Counted from the first letter of the stretch, positions 1-6,722 are shown. The stretch: 15,442 bases of DNA from Dehalococcoidia bacterium CG2_30_46_19 (GCA_001872925.1 MNYD01000011.1:1-15442); one strand, 5' to 3'. The notes: a model not told the origin generated them from the sequence alone. A program made the numbers and translations.

Positions 1-2
1 AC

Positions 3-602
3 TTTGCCGCCATGGCCTGCGCTGCCAATTATGCCTGGAATAATCGGCAATGCATCGCTCATTGGACCCGGGAAAGCTTCTCCAAAGTCTTCGGCAAAAG
101 CCCTGAAGAGCTCGGCATGAGACAGGTTTATGATGTGGCTCACAATATCGCCAAGATGGAGGAACACACCGTTGATGGCAAGAAGGTCAAGGTATGCGTG
201 CACCGCAAAGGAGCCACCAGAGCCTTCCCAGCAGGACACAAGGATATTCCCCAACAGTACAAGGAGATAGGACAACCGGTGCTCATCCCCGGCGATATGG
301 GGCGATGCTCTTTCGTTGCTGTCGGCACTCAGAGAGCCATGGAGGAAAGCTTCGGCTCCACCTGTCATGGTGCTGGCAGGATGTTAAGCCGCAGCGCCGC
401 CCGAAGGAGTCTCAAGGGCAAGGATATAGTCCGTGAGCTGGCGGAAAGAGGCATCCTGGTAAAAGCAGGAGATATCCCCTCTCTGGCAGAAGAGGCATCA
501 CAGGCATACAAAGATGTTACTGAGGTAATCGAGGCGGTTCACCAGGCAGGAATCTCCAGGAAGGTAGTTATGGCTGTGCCTTTAGGTATCATCAAAGGAT
601 AA
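3..602 (+). CDS. rtcB: RNA-splicing ligase RtcB, 3' part (5' end outside window)
   Basis: RtcB joins 2',3'-cyclic phosphate (or 3'-phosphate) RNA ends to 5'-OH ends using GTP and Mn2+, in tRNA splicing or RNA repair. The reading frame is open to the left edge, so the first ATG (position 12) is internal: it lies in the conserved ANYAW-NRQ segment found mid-protein. Counting from that Met, visible motifs are DVAHN (His44, a metal ligand), HRKGATRAFPAGH, PGDMGRCSFV and STCHGAGR with the guanylylated His119. His44 and His119 lie 152 and 77 residues from the C-terminus, the same distances as His329 and His404 in the 481-residue Pyrococcus enzyme. The protein ends in the usual LGIIKG-type tail. About 200 visible residues against roughly 400-480 for the family means half the gene is missing only because of the window edge. 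A nitroreductase gene follows after 4 bp on the same strand. Confidence 0.95.
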   Translation, partial: FAAMACAANYAWNNRQCIAHWTRESFSKVFGKSPEELGMRQVYDVAHNIAKMEEHTVDGKKVKVCVHRKGATRAFPAGHKDIPQQYKEIGQPVLIPGDMGRCSFVAVGTQRAMEESFGSTCHGAGRMLSRSAARRSLKGKDIVRELAERGILVKAGDIPSLAEEASQAYKDVTEVIEAVHQAGISRKVVMAVPLGIIKG

Positions 603-606
603 CGGG

Positions 607-1239
607 ATGTCACCGCGAGCAAAGCGAAGCAATTTAACTCCGATAAAGCTTCCGCCCCCAAAGTTAAAGGGAAAGACTTCGGTGGAAGAAGCTATAGTCA
701 AACGCCGCTCGAGCCGCAAATACAAGACACAACCTTTAACGCTTGACCAGCTTTCTCAGATACTCTGGGCAGCTCAAGGCATCACCGGGGCAGGAAGCGT
801 CAGAGCAGTACCAAGCGCTGGAGCTACCTATCCCCTGGAAATTTTCGCAGTTTTGGGCAACAAGACGGTAGACGACCTGATGGCGGGCATTTATCATTAT
901 GAAGTAGACTTACATTCTTTAGTTTGCCATGTTCAAGGCGACTTAAGACAGGAATTAGCCAGAGCCGCCTTGGACCAGGCATTCATCGCTGAATCGCCGG
1001 TAAACATCGTTATCTGCGCAATTTATTCCCGCACTTCATACACCTATGGCAGACGTGGCGAAAGATATGTTCACATGGAGGTGGGACATGTGGGGGAAAA
1101 CATCCACCTTCAAGCTGTAGCTCTAGGTTTAGCTACAGTAGAGGTCGGCGCTTTCGATGATGAAGAAGTAAGGAAAGTTTTAAAATTGGAGGAGCAAATC
1201 AAGCCTTTGTATATAATGCCTGTGGGCAAGCCGCTGTAA
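607..1239 (+). CDS. SagB-type FMN nitroreductase/dehydrogenase family protein
   Basis: A 210-residue stand-alone member of the nitroreductase superfamily, SagB branch. The family binds FMN and works as dimers in oxidoreduction. Visible signatures are the N-terminal RRSSRKY segment (about residue 33), QILWAAQGITG, the AVPSAGATYPLE stretch typical of SagB-like proteins, and a C-terminal MEVGHVGENIHLQAVALGL helix followed by a glycine-poor loop ending in MPVGKPL. An AAAGGA ribosome-binding site sits about 8 bases before the ATG, inside the end of rtcB, which suggests the two genes are co-transcribed. No azole-peptide synthesis genes (cyclodehydratase, precursor peptide) are in the window, so the substrate is unknown. 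The gene converges with cimA, leaving 45 bp between the two stops. Family assignment is firm; function is not. Confidence 0.85.
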   Translation: MSPRAKRSNLTPIKLPPPKLKGKTSVEEAIVKRRSSRKYKTQPLTLDQLSQILWAAQGITGAGSVRAVPSAGATYPLEIFAVLGNKTVDDLMAGIYHYEVDLHSLVCHVQGDLRQELARAALDQAFIAESPVNIVICAIYSRTSYTYGRRGERYVHMEVGHVGENIHLQAVALGLATVEVGAFDDEEVRKVLKLEEQIKPLYIMPVGKPL

Positions 1240-1284
1240 AAACAAAAATTAAAATATTAAGAAATAATCTGACAATCACTCAAG

Positions 1285-2880
1285 TCAGCTCTTCGCCTTG
1301 CCACCCTGCTTTATCAGCCAGTACTCTATACTGTCCGCCAGGGCTAGCCAGCTGGCTTCAATGATGTTAGTGGAACTACCCACCGTCCTCCAGTGCTCTT
1401 TACCGTCTGTAGAATCAATTAGCACACGCACCTGCGACGCTGTGCCCGCAGTTTCCTCCAATATGCGCACCTTGTAGTCGCTGAGCTCAACAACAGTCAA
1501 GTCGGGGTAAAACTGAACTAACGCCTTACGCAATGCCTGGTCGAGGGCATTTACCGGACCATTGCCTTCAGCAGCGGTGTGCACTATTCGGTCGTCCACC
1601 TTCACTTTTATGGTGGCTTCCGAGAGTGGTTCCTCCTGACTACCGATGGTGGGAAATCTCCGCCTTTTCTCCACGACCACCATGAAGTCAACCAGCTCGA
1701 ATGGCGGACGATAGCCGGGTTGAACGCGATGAAGTAGTAAGTCAAAAGATGCCTCGGCACTATCATATTGAAAGCCCTGGCTTTCCAGGAGCTTGACTTG
1801 CCGTAATACATCCTGTATCTCTTTATCCCCGGGAAGAGGCAGCCCCCTTTGCTTAGCTTTATAAATGATGCTCGCCTTCCCCGATAGCTCAGAAACAATG
1901 ACGTTAGGCTGATTACCTACTATTCCCGGATTGATGTGTTGATAGCTATCCTGCCATCTGGTTAAGCCGGAAACATGGAGTCCACCCTTATGGGTAAAGG
2001 CACTGGCACCTACATAGGGAAGAGAGCCAGAATGAGGTAGGTTGGCTAGCTCAGAAACGTAGCGGGAAATGCTAGAGAGCTTACTTAATTGCTCATCTGA
2101 AATACAATCGACTCCCATCTTGAGCTTCAAGTTGGGGATAATGGAGCAAAGGTTGGCATTACCACAACGCTCACCGTAGCCATTCATGGTTCCTTGAATT
2201 TGAACTGCCCCTGCCTCAACGGCAGCCAGCGAATTAGCCACAGCAAGCTCAGCATCATTATGGGCATGGATACCTAACGGGACAGAAATCGTCTTTCGAG
2301 CATCTTTAACAGCGCTTACTATTTGTTGAGGCAAAGTGCCCCCATTGGTATCGCAGAGTATTACGCATTCGGCACCAGCTTTAGCAGCGTGGCCAATAAC
2401 CTCGAGAGCGTATTCAGGATTTGTCTTATAGCCATCGAAAAAGTGCTCAGCGTCGAAGAAAACCCTCAATCCTTTCAACTTGAGATAATTTATGGAATCC
2501 GAAATCATATCCAGATTTTCTTCCAGAGTAGTTTCCAGAACCTGCGCCACCTGCTTATCCCAGGCTTTCCCCACAATGGTGACTACTGAGGTTCCGGCCT
2601 CAAGCAATGCCCTGAGGTTAGCATCCTCATCCGTATTACACTTCGGGCGTCTGGTGCTGCTAAAGGCAACTAAAACCGCATGGCTTAAGTTCAAATCCTG
2701 CTGCCTGGAAAAGAATTGGGTATCCTTGGGGTTGGAGCCAGGCCAACCACCCTCAATGAAGTCAATGCCCAGCTCATCTAACTTCTGGGCAATTTTGAGC
2801 TTGTCCTCGGCTGAAAAGGAAATCCCTTCCTGCTGGGCACCATCTCTTAAGGTCGTGTCGTAAAGCTGCACTACTAACAT
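1285..2880 (-). CDS. cimA: (R)-citramalate synthase CimA
   Basis: CimA condenses pyruvate with acetyl-CoA to (R)-citramalate, the first step of the threonine-independent route to 2-oxobutyrate and isoleucine; LeuCD and LeuB carry out the next steps. It is 531 residues, normal for the long CimA type. The N-terminal DRE-TIM barrel opens with DTTLRDGAQ (residues 8-16, catalytic Arg12 and metal-binding Asp13); the GIHAHND motif gives metal ligands His205 and His207. GGWPGSNPKD (about 44-53) and HFFDGYK (about 146-152) are CimA hallmarks that separate it from LeuA. A LeuA-type C-terminal regulatory domain occupies about residues 395-525, so isoleucine feedback is plausible. The ATG overlaps the end of leuB by 7 bp, and a GAAAGGA site lies inside leuB, so the two are translationally coupled. 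It is the last gene of the - strand operon. Confidence 0.95.
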   Translation of the reverse strand: MLVVQLYDTTLRDGAQQEGISFSAEDKLKIAQKLDELGIDFIEGGWPGSNPKDTQFFSRQQDLNLSHAVLVAFSSTRRPKCNTDEDANLRALLEAGTSVVTIVGKAWDKQVAQVLETTLEENLDMISDSINYLKLKGLRVFFDAEHFFDGYKTNPEYALEVIGHAAKAGAECVILCDTNGGTLPQQIVSAVKDARKTISVPLGIHAHNDAELAVANSLAAVEAGAVQIQGTMNGYGERCGNANLCSIIPNLKLKMGVDCISDEQLSKLSSISRYVSELANLPHSGSLPYVGASAFTHKGGLHVSGLTRWQDSYQHINPGIVGNQPNVIVSELSGKASIIYKAKQRGLPLPGDKEIQDVLRQVKLLESQGFQYDSAEASFDLLLHRVQPGYRPPFELVDFMVVVEKRRRFPTIGSQEEPLSEATIKVKVDDRIVHTAAEGNGPVNALDQALRKALVQFYPDLTVVELSDYKVRILEETAGTASQVRVLIDSTDGKEHWRTVGSSTNIIEASWLALADSIEYWLIKQGGKAKS

Positions 2881-3962
2881 TTTATCCTTTCAGTAATTAA
2901 ATCGCCCATCTCACTTGTCCCTGTTCTGAGCTTGCCTTCCTCCATTATATCGTAAGTGCGATAGCCTTCTTCAAGCACAGCAAGCACAGCGTTTTCCACC
3001 GCTTGAGCTTCGCTTTCTAATCCAAGAGAGTAGCGCAGCATCATTGCCCCACTTAAAATGGTGGCGATGGGATTAGCCATGTTTTTCCCTGCCCGTCGTG
3101 GAGCGCTGCCATGTATTGGCTCATACATGCCAAAGGCTTTCCCCTTAGGAATTCCCGCCAGACTAGCTGAGGGCAGCATGCCCATTGAGCCAGCAAGCAT
3201 TGAAGCCTCGTCGGTGAGTATATCACCAAACATATTTTCCATAACCATAACATCTAAGTCGGCAGGACGCTGAATCAGCCGCATGGCACAGGCATCAACG
3301 AGCATATGCTGCAATTCTACATCAGGATATTCAGCAGAGAGTTCTATGGCTATCTGCCGCCATAGTCGAGATGACTCCAGAATATTAGCTTTATCCACCG
3401 AAATTAGCTTCTTAGAGCGGCTGCGTGCCAGCTCAAAACCAACCCGCAATATCCGTTCAATCTCCCCCTCAGAGTAAAATAAGGTATCAACAGCCTGTCT
3501 TCCTTCTGGGGTTTGCCAGCGTTTTTTAGGCTGTCCGAAGTAAAGTCCGCCGGTAAGTTCCCTCACTATCACCAAATCAACATCTTCAATCACTTCGGGC
3601 TTTAACGTTGTGGAATTCACCAGCATGGGAAAAACCTTCACCGGACGGAGATTGGCAAACAATCCCAACTCTTTCCTCAATGCCAGAAGCCCATCCTCAG
3701 GGTGAACTTTAGCCTGGAGGTTATCCCATTTCGGTCCACCAACAGCACCAAATAATACTGCATCGCATTGCTTACACATCTTCAGCGTTTCTTCGCTCAG
3801 AGCCATGCCTTGTTTATCTATAGCGCTGCCACCAACCAAACCAGCATGAAAGTGAAACTTATGCCCGAACTTTTCACCGACAACCTGCAACACCTTAACT
3901 GCCTGAGTAATAACTTCAGGACCAATACCGTCTCCCGGTAAAACCGCGATATCAAATTCCAT
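2874..3962 (-). CDS. leuB: 3-isopropylmalate dehydrogenase LeuB
   Basis: LeuB oxidises and decarboxylates 3-isopropylmalate to 2-oxoisocaproate in leucine synthesis, and handles 3-methylmalate on the citramalate route. The 362 residues match the family length. Visible are the N-terminal LPGDGIGPEV, the RELTGGLYFG segment (134-143), the metal-binding GDILTDEASMLAGSMGMLPSASL region (246-268) and the cofactor loop EPIHGSAP (281-288). The residues right after that loop are Arg289-Arg290, where NAD-dependent enzymes usually have Asp plus a hydrophobic residue; this is treated as a finding. GGAAG motifs precede the ATG. The gene lies 67 bp after leuD, with a small hairpin repeat in the gap, and overlaps cimA by 7 bp. 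Confidence 0.96.
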   Translation of the reverse strand: MEFDIAVLPGDGIGPEVITQAVKVLQVVGEKFGHKFHFHAGLVGGSAIDKQGMALSEETLKMCKQCDAVLFGAVGGPKWDNLQAKVHPEDGLLALRKELGLFANLRPVKVFPMLVNSTTLKPEVIEDVDLVIVRELTGGLYFGQPKKRWQTPEGRQAVDTLFYSEGEIERILRVGFELARSRSKKLISVDKANILESSRLWRQIAIELSAEYPDVELQHMLVDACAMRLIQRPADLDVMVMENMFGDILTDEASMLAGSMGMLPSASLAGIPKGKAFGMYEPIHGSAPRRAGKNMANPIATILSGAMMLRYSLGLESEAQAVENAVLAVLEEGYRTYDIMEEGKLRTGTSEMGDLITERIKC

Positions 3963-3993
3963 ATTTACTTCCTTACTTCCTTTATCTCATATA

Positions 3994-4014
3994 CCTCGCC
4001 CGTGAAGGGAGAGG
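3994..4014. repeat. Short palindromic intergenic repeat between leuD and leuB
   Basis: CCTC-g-CCC and GGG-a-GAGG pair around a short GTGAA loop, and GGTGAGGGTGA follows directly (4018-4028). The layout resembles small dispersed GC-rich hairpin repeats of bacterial intergenic regions. In the transcript it would sit between leuD and leuB, where it could pause polymerase or affect mRNA stability. There is no T-run on the transcribed side, so it is not a convincing terminator. Confidence 0.5.
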
Positions 4015-4029
4015 ATAGGTGAGGGTGAA

Positions 4030-4542
4030 TTATACACGCTTTTTCCTCAACTTGCTTCTGGTGTACTCTATTAGCCCCCCGGCATTAATTATGCCCATCA
4101 TAAATTCAGGATAGGGCTTGGCGATAAATGTCTTGCCCCGGGAGATATTTCTAATTTCTCCCCGGGACAAATTAACCTCCAGTATATCACCAGCTTCAGT
4201 TTCATTCACCGCCTCAGGACATTCCAGAAGAGGCAAGCCGATATTTATGGCATTGCGAAAGAAAATGCGAGCAAAGCTCCGGGCAATAACACAGGATACG
4301 CCACAAGCCTTTATCGCCAGAGGGGCATGTTCCCGTGATGAACCACAGCCAAAGTTTGTAGTAGCAACTATCATATCTCCCTTCTCAACTTTAGTGGCAA
4401 ACCCCAAGTCAATACCTTCCATGCAATGTTTCGCCAGCTCCCCAGGGTCAGAAACATTGAGATACCGTGCTGGAATGATGACATCGGTATTCACATCCGC
4501 ACCAAATTTGTGAACTTTACCCTTTAGCTTCATGTTACCCAT
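4030..4542 (-). CDS. leuD: 3-isopropylmalate dehydratase small subunit LeuD
   Basis: LeuD is the small (swivel-domain) subunit that pairs with LeuC to isomerise 2-isopropylmalate to 3-isopropylmalate; the pair also serves citramalate. It has 167-170 residues, the archaeal/short bacterial LeuD type. Motifs are the N-terminal KLKGKVHKFGADVNTD followed by IIPARYL, and FGCGSSREHAP with the GCGSSRE substrate loop, then SFARIFFRNAINIGLPLL. Two starts are possible: ATG at 4542, or ATG at 4533 giving the usual MKLKGK beginning. Neither has a good ribosome-binding site, so coupling to the gene 11 bp upstream is likely. It is separated from leuC by about 7.4 kb, which is unusual because leuC and leuD are normally adjacent. 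Confidence 0.95.
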   Translation of the reverse strand: MGNMKLKGKVHKFGADVNTDVIIPARYLNVSDPGELAKHCMEGIDLGFATKVEKGDMIVATTNFGCGSSREHAPLAIKACGVSCVIARSFARIFFRNAINIGLPLLECPEAVNETEAGDILEVNLSRGEIRNISRGKTFIAKPYPEFMMGIINAGGLIEYTRSKLRKKRV

Positions 4543-4553
4543 GGGTGACTCGA

Positions 4554-5093
4554 CTACTTTACTATGTTGAGGATTCCCTCGAATTTCGGCCCCTCCGCCA
4601 CCTTCAGCAATTCAAATAGAACGGTCTCCGTGCTTGTCAAGGATACTCCTACCTCTCTTATTCTCTCAAGACCAATCAATTTATTCTCCTTTGTCCTCGA
4701 AGAAACGGCATCGACAACAACCTGAACCTCATATCCCAAATTTACCAAATCCACAGCCGTCTGATAAATGCAGACGTGTGCCTCGATGCCTGCAAGTAAA
4801 ACCTGATTTCGGTTTAATGCCCTGAGAGCTTCCATGAAACGCTCGTTGCCACAACAACTGAAACTAAGCTTGCTTACGGACTTGATGCCAGATAGAAGAT
4901 TGGCGACTTCTGGTATTGTCGTACCTAAACCTTCAGGATTCTGCTCTGTCCAGAGAACCGGTATTCCCAGTATCTTTGACCCCTTGATGAGCTTCTGGAG
5001 GTTTTCAAAAAGCATTTCTTTATTGTACATGGCATGAGCTAGTTCTCCTTGAACATCAATGACACTCAGGACGGTGTTATCCAGCTTAAGCAT
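4554..5093 (-). CDS. Isochorismatase-family cysteine hydrolase
   Basis: A 179-residue protein of the isochorismatase/nicotinamidase-like superfamily. The probable catalytic triad is Asp13 (in VIDVQ), Lys75 (in SVSKLSF) and Cys108 (in GIEAHVCIYQTA), the last following the conserved cis-peptide region. Single-domain members of this length include YcaC-like hydrolases and nicotinamidases; no substrate can be read from the sequence. Nothing in it is a known leucine-pathway activity. A GAGG site lies about 8 bases before the ATG and a TATAAT box about 30 bases further up, so the gene may head its own transcript with leuD, leuB and cimA, leuD following after 11 bp. An overlapping ATG five bases upstream is out of frame and was rejected. 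Confidence 0.88.
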   Translation of the reverse strand: MLKLDNTVLSVIDVQGELAHAMYNKEMLFENLQKLIKGSKILGIPVLWTEQNPEGLGTTIPEVANLLSGIKSVSKLSFSCCGNERFMEALRALNRNQVLLAGIEAHVCIYQTAVDLVNLGYEVQVVVDAVSSRTKENKLIGLERIREVGVSLTSTETVLFELLKVAEGPKFEGILNIVK

Positions 5094-5124
5094 GCCATGC
5101 CCTCTTTTTTCCCATAAGAGCTTA

Positions 5125-5130
5125 ATTATA
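5125..5130 (-). promoter_or_regulatory. Candidate sigma-70 -10 box upstream of the isochorismatase gene
   Basis: The - strand reads TATAAT exactly, preceded by GTGTAG, about 32 bases before the isochorismatase ATG. No TTGACA-like box sits 16-18 bases upstream (the hexamer at 17-bp spacing is AACGGG), so this is half a promoter by sequence. Its place, at the boundary between the foreign block and the isochorismatase-leuD-leuB-cimA group, fits an internal promoter. Confidence 0.4.
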
Positions 5131-5177
5131 CTACACAGATGTATTATCCCGTTCGCCAGTTTATGCGTTCGAGAGTA

Positions 5178-5215
5178 CTAAGCCTGCCCTGAGCGAAGTC
5201 GAAGGGGTCACTTAG
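5178..5215. repeat. Palindromic intergenic repeat, nested stems
   Basis: An outer CTAAG/CTTAG pair (5178-5182 and 5211-5215) encloses CCCT/AGGG (5187-5190 and 5203-5206) around a GAGCGAAGTCGA core. Read on the - strand the core is CTTCGACTTCGCTCAGGG, which looks like a dispersed intergenic repeat. It lies between trmO and the isochorismatase gene and upstream of the candidate -10 box, so transcription arriving from trmO would cross it. There is no T-run to make it a terminator. Confidence 0.55.
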
Positions 5216-5239
5216 GTGGAAAGGTTAAAGCCGCACAAA

Positions 5240-5725
5240 TCATTTTACGAATCTTCCGTCATCCTTCGATGTTGAGAGTTTATGCACGTTTTTCTCAAGC
5301 CATCCTATTTTCTCTACTTCTCTTGTGTCGAATTCAGGTACATAAGGTTTAATATCCAAAAGAGGTGTCCCGTCGACAATATCTACATCCTGAATATGGA
5401 GTATATTCTGTTCAATCTTGATAAGACGCACTATCGAGATGCCGATTGGGTTTGGCCTACTTGAACCTCGCATTGCAAAGACTCCATGCTCTTCGTTATC
5501 CATATACGGCTTCACTTTTAGAGACACCCCTTTGGATAAATGAAAGTGGTATATCAAAATAATGTGAGAAAAACCTTCAACGTCTTTTAATCCTTCAGCA
5601 TATTCTGGGAATACTTCGACTGTTCCACCGATACCCTCAGCACCCGCTGGCTGTATAGGTGTTCCTTTAGGTTCTTTGAATGAGGAATGAATGACCCCGA
5701 TTGGCTTATATCTGATTTCGTTCAT
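5240..5725 (-). CDS. trmO: TrmO-family tRNA (t6A37-N6)-methyltransferase
   Basis: TrmO (YaeB/TsaA, UPF0066) adds a methyl group from S-adenosylmethionine to N6 of t6A at tRNA position 37. The 161-residue protein is the short single-domain form. Signatures are YKPIGVIHSSF (6-16), GTVEVFPEYAEGLKDVEGFSHI (34-55), the SSRPNPIG motif (88-95) and DGTPLLDIKPYVPEFD (118-133), all core features of the family beta-barrel. A GGAGAT site 9 bases before the ATG supports the start. It follows the GIY-YIG element by about 40 bp. Methylation of t6A is established for the E. coli protein; that this one does the same is by homology. Its placement between island genes and leu genes says nothing clear about a special job. 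Confidence 0.87.
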   Translation of the reverse strand: MNEIRYKPIGVIHSSFKEPKGTPIQPAGAEGIGGTVEVFPEYAEGLKDVEGFSHIILIYHFHLSKGVSLKVKPYMDNEEHGVFAMRGSSRPNPIGISIVRLIKIEQNILHIQDVDIVDGTPLLDIKPYVPEFDTREVEKIGWLEKNVHKLSTSKDDGRFVK

Positions 5726-5760
5726 GATTCTATCTCCAATGTCTTGCGGGTAAAAAGAAG

Positions 5761-6018
5761 CCCAGCACTTATTTTAATAATGATTTAGATAGACGTCGCT
5801 TAAGATGTGTTCTTGATTGTCCATAATCTTTTAATTTTCCTTCTCTTTTCCTTGCATCTTCTTCAGAACGATACGCTTCATAATAAATCAATTCCCAATC
5901 ACCATTTTTGTTATGCTCTCTTAATCTTCGATATAAATCATTTGTATAACCGTAATAAAGACTTTTATTAGTTCTATTTTGGATTAAGTATATGTAATAC
6001 ATAAAAATAAGTGCTGGG
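5761..6018. repeat. Perfect 15-bp inverted repeat framing the GIY-YIG gene
   Basis: CCCAGCACTTATTTT at 5761-5775 and its exact reverse complement AAAATAAGTGCTGGG at 6004-6018 bracket the gene. The match stops at the next base on both sides. In the transcript the arms could form a long-range stem enclosing the whole coding sequence. Confidence 0.9.
5769..6002 (-). CDS. Small GIY-YIG nuclease-family protein
   Basis: A 77-residue single-domain protein. It opens with YYIYLIQN (the GIY strand), then SLYYGYTNDLYRRLREHN (the YIG strand plus the conserved Arg/His helix) and REGKLKDYG carrying the catalytic-type Glu. This is the short UPF0213/excinuclease-C-like GIY-YIG type; such proteins are probably metal-dependent DNA endonucleases, but few have been tested. 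The frame stays open upstream to a TTG at 6059, yet those 19 extra residues are encoded by the repeat at 6004-6041, so the ATG at 6002 is preferred even though it lacks a ribosome-binding site. The gene is AT-rich and sits inside a perfect inverted repeat, which suggests the nuclease belongs to a mobile repeat and not to the neighbouring operon. Confidence 0.75.
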   Translation of the reverse strand: MYYIYLIQNRTNKSLYYGYTNDLYRRLREHNKNGDWELIYYEAYRSEEDARKREGKLKDYGQSRTHLKRRLSKSLLK

Positions 6019-6041
6019 TTTGGGCAAAGCGTAGCGAAGCC
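6019..6041. repeat. Dispersed repeat, copy A (GCGTAGCGAAGCC type)
   Basis: TTTGGGCAAAGCGTAGCGAAG followed by CC. It matches 8418-8440 at 20 of 23 positions; the three differences are adjacent (AAA versus GTG). It can fold on itself, with TTTGG pairing with CCAAA just beyond the right end. It lies between the clpP-like stop and the GIY-YIG start. Confidence 0.75.
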
Positions 6042-6061
6042 AAACACGTTGTTATCCAAAG

Positions 6062-6634
6062 TTACGGTTTCTGTGGTGGCTGAAATTGGATAGAAATTAC
6101 CTCACTGCCCGTTTCAAATAGCTCTGATTTTATCTCGTGCACCAGCTTCCAGGATTTAGCCTCTTCCGGATTTAAAGTTGTTCTTTCATGCATGGCGTTT
6201 ATTATATCTGCTTCGGTCTTATTCGTATTTGCGGCAATCACCTTGGCAATGTTTTCGATATCAATCGCCAGTCCTTTCACCCTTTCCTCCAACTGCTTTT
6301 CTTCTAAACTCTGCTCTCCTCTGAACTGGGCACTAACACCATGAAGCAAGAATCTGGCTTGAGGCACTGACAGCCTTTTTGAACCGGAACAATATAACAC
6401 AATGCCTATTGAGTCGACGCTGCCAAAATTGTGTGTGGTTATCTCCACAGGCAATCCTTTCAAATAATTGTATGCGCTCAAGCCATGGAAAACCGAGCCA
6501 CCAGGTGAAGAGATAACAAGGATGAATTCCTTTATCCCTTGTTTCATCTTCTGATCGACAGCGTCCATTAAAGCGTTAACGGTGACATCAATGACAGGGG
6601 CGAAAAACTTAATTACCACTGGTTTTGCAGCCAT
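6062..6634 (-). CDS. ClpP-like serine protease, divergent
   Basis: A 190-residue protein of the ClpP/crotonase-fold serine protease family. ISSPGGSVFHGLSAYNYL (41-58) is the oxyanion-loop and helix region, GSVDSIGIVL (71-80) carries the probable nucleophile Ser75, and ARFLLHG (93-99) the probable His98. Near the C-terminus, HERTTLNPEEAKSWKLVHEI (149-168) aligns with the ClpP stretch containing the third catalytic residue Asp, but no Asp stands at that place, so the triad may use another residue or be weakened. Charged helix EEKQLEERVKGL (111-122) resembles the handle region. No ClpX or ClpA partner is in the window. An excellent AAGGAGGAGG site precedes the ATG, and two palindromes lie in the 104-bp gap upstream, so the gene may have its own regulated promoter. 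It is not likely to be the housekeeping ClpP. Confidence 0.8.
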   Translation of the reverse strand: MAAKPVVIKFFAPVIDVTVNALMDAVDQKMKQGIKEFILVISSPGGSVFHGLSAYNYLKGLPVEITTHNFGSVDSIGIVLYCSGSKRLSVPQARFLLHGVSAQFRGEQSLEEKQLEERVKGLAIDIENIAKVIAANTNKTEADIINAMHERTTLNPEEAKSWKLVHEIKSELFETGSEVISIQFQPPQKP

Positions 6635-6639
6635 ATTTA

Positions 6640-6649
6640 CCTCCTCCTT
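6640..6649 (-). promoter_or_regulatory. Strong ribosome-binding site for the ClpP-like gene
   Basis: AAGGAGGAGG on the - strand, 5-10 bases before the ATG at 6634. It is the strongest such site in the island and suggests high translation once the gene is transcribed. Confidence 0.8.
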
Positions 6650-6683
6650 AAATTAAGAGTAATCTTGCCTAACTAGTTGTTTA

Positions 6684-6698
6684 CGAACCAATTGTTCG
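6684..6698. promoter_or_regulatory. Operator-like palindrome 1, CGAAC-N5-GTTCG
   Basis: CGAAC CAATT GTTCG, extended by A/T to ACGAAC...GTTCGT, lies 50 bp upstream of the clpP-like ATG. The same half-sites, the same 5-base gap and the same trailing TTATC occur again at 6723-6737; the two centres are 39 bp apart. The repetition suggests binding sites for one dimeric protein. Confidence 0.55.
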
Positions 6699-6722
6699 TT
6701 TATCTCGGGGTAATTCTAACAT

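Larger units (their letters stand above)
5738..6041 (-). mobile_element. Candidate small GIY-YIG-bearing repeat element
   Basis: On the + strand the left end reads AATGTCTTGCGGGTA (5738-5752) and the right end TTTGGGCAAAGCGTAGCGAAG plus CC (6019-6041). Between them, a perfect 15-bp inverted repeat (5761-5775 and 6004-6018) frames the GIY-YIG gene so closely that the stop lies inside one arm and the ATG begins one base from the other. Both ends recur in the same orientation at 8381-8440 (12/15 and 20/23 matches) without a gene between. That supports one element family with full and gene-free forms. Mobility is inference; no target-site duplication was identified. Confidence 0.45.

Noticed and set aside
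12..14. ATG at 12 as the rtcB start
   Set aside because: The frame is open to the left edge, and this Met lies in a conserved internal RtcB segment, so the gene is cut by the window and not short.
607..1239. SagB-like gene as part of an azole-peptide biosynthesis cluster
   Set aside because: No cyclodehydratase, docking protein or precursor peptide is nearby; the neighbour is rtcB.
1269..1288. Terminator hairpin between the converging sagB-like and cimA genes
   Set aside because: CTGAC/GTCAG is only a 5-bp stem with a 10-base loop and overlaps the cimA stop; the T-rich stretch that follows on the - strand is interrupted.
1608..1898. Open frames overlapping the leu, cimA and recQ genes on either strand
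   Set aside because: They lie wholly within well-supported genes, have no recognisable domains, and behave as shadows of the coding frame.
6003..6059. 19-residue N-terminal extension of the GIY-YIG protein from a TTG start
   Set aside because: It is encoded by the dispersed repeat and inverted-repeat arm, while the ATG at 6002 begins exactly at the GIY motif.
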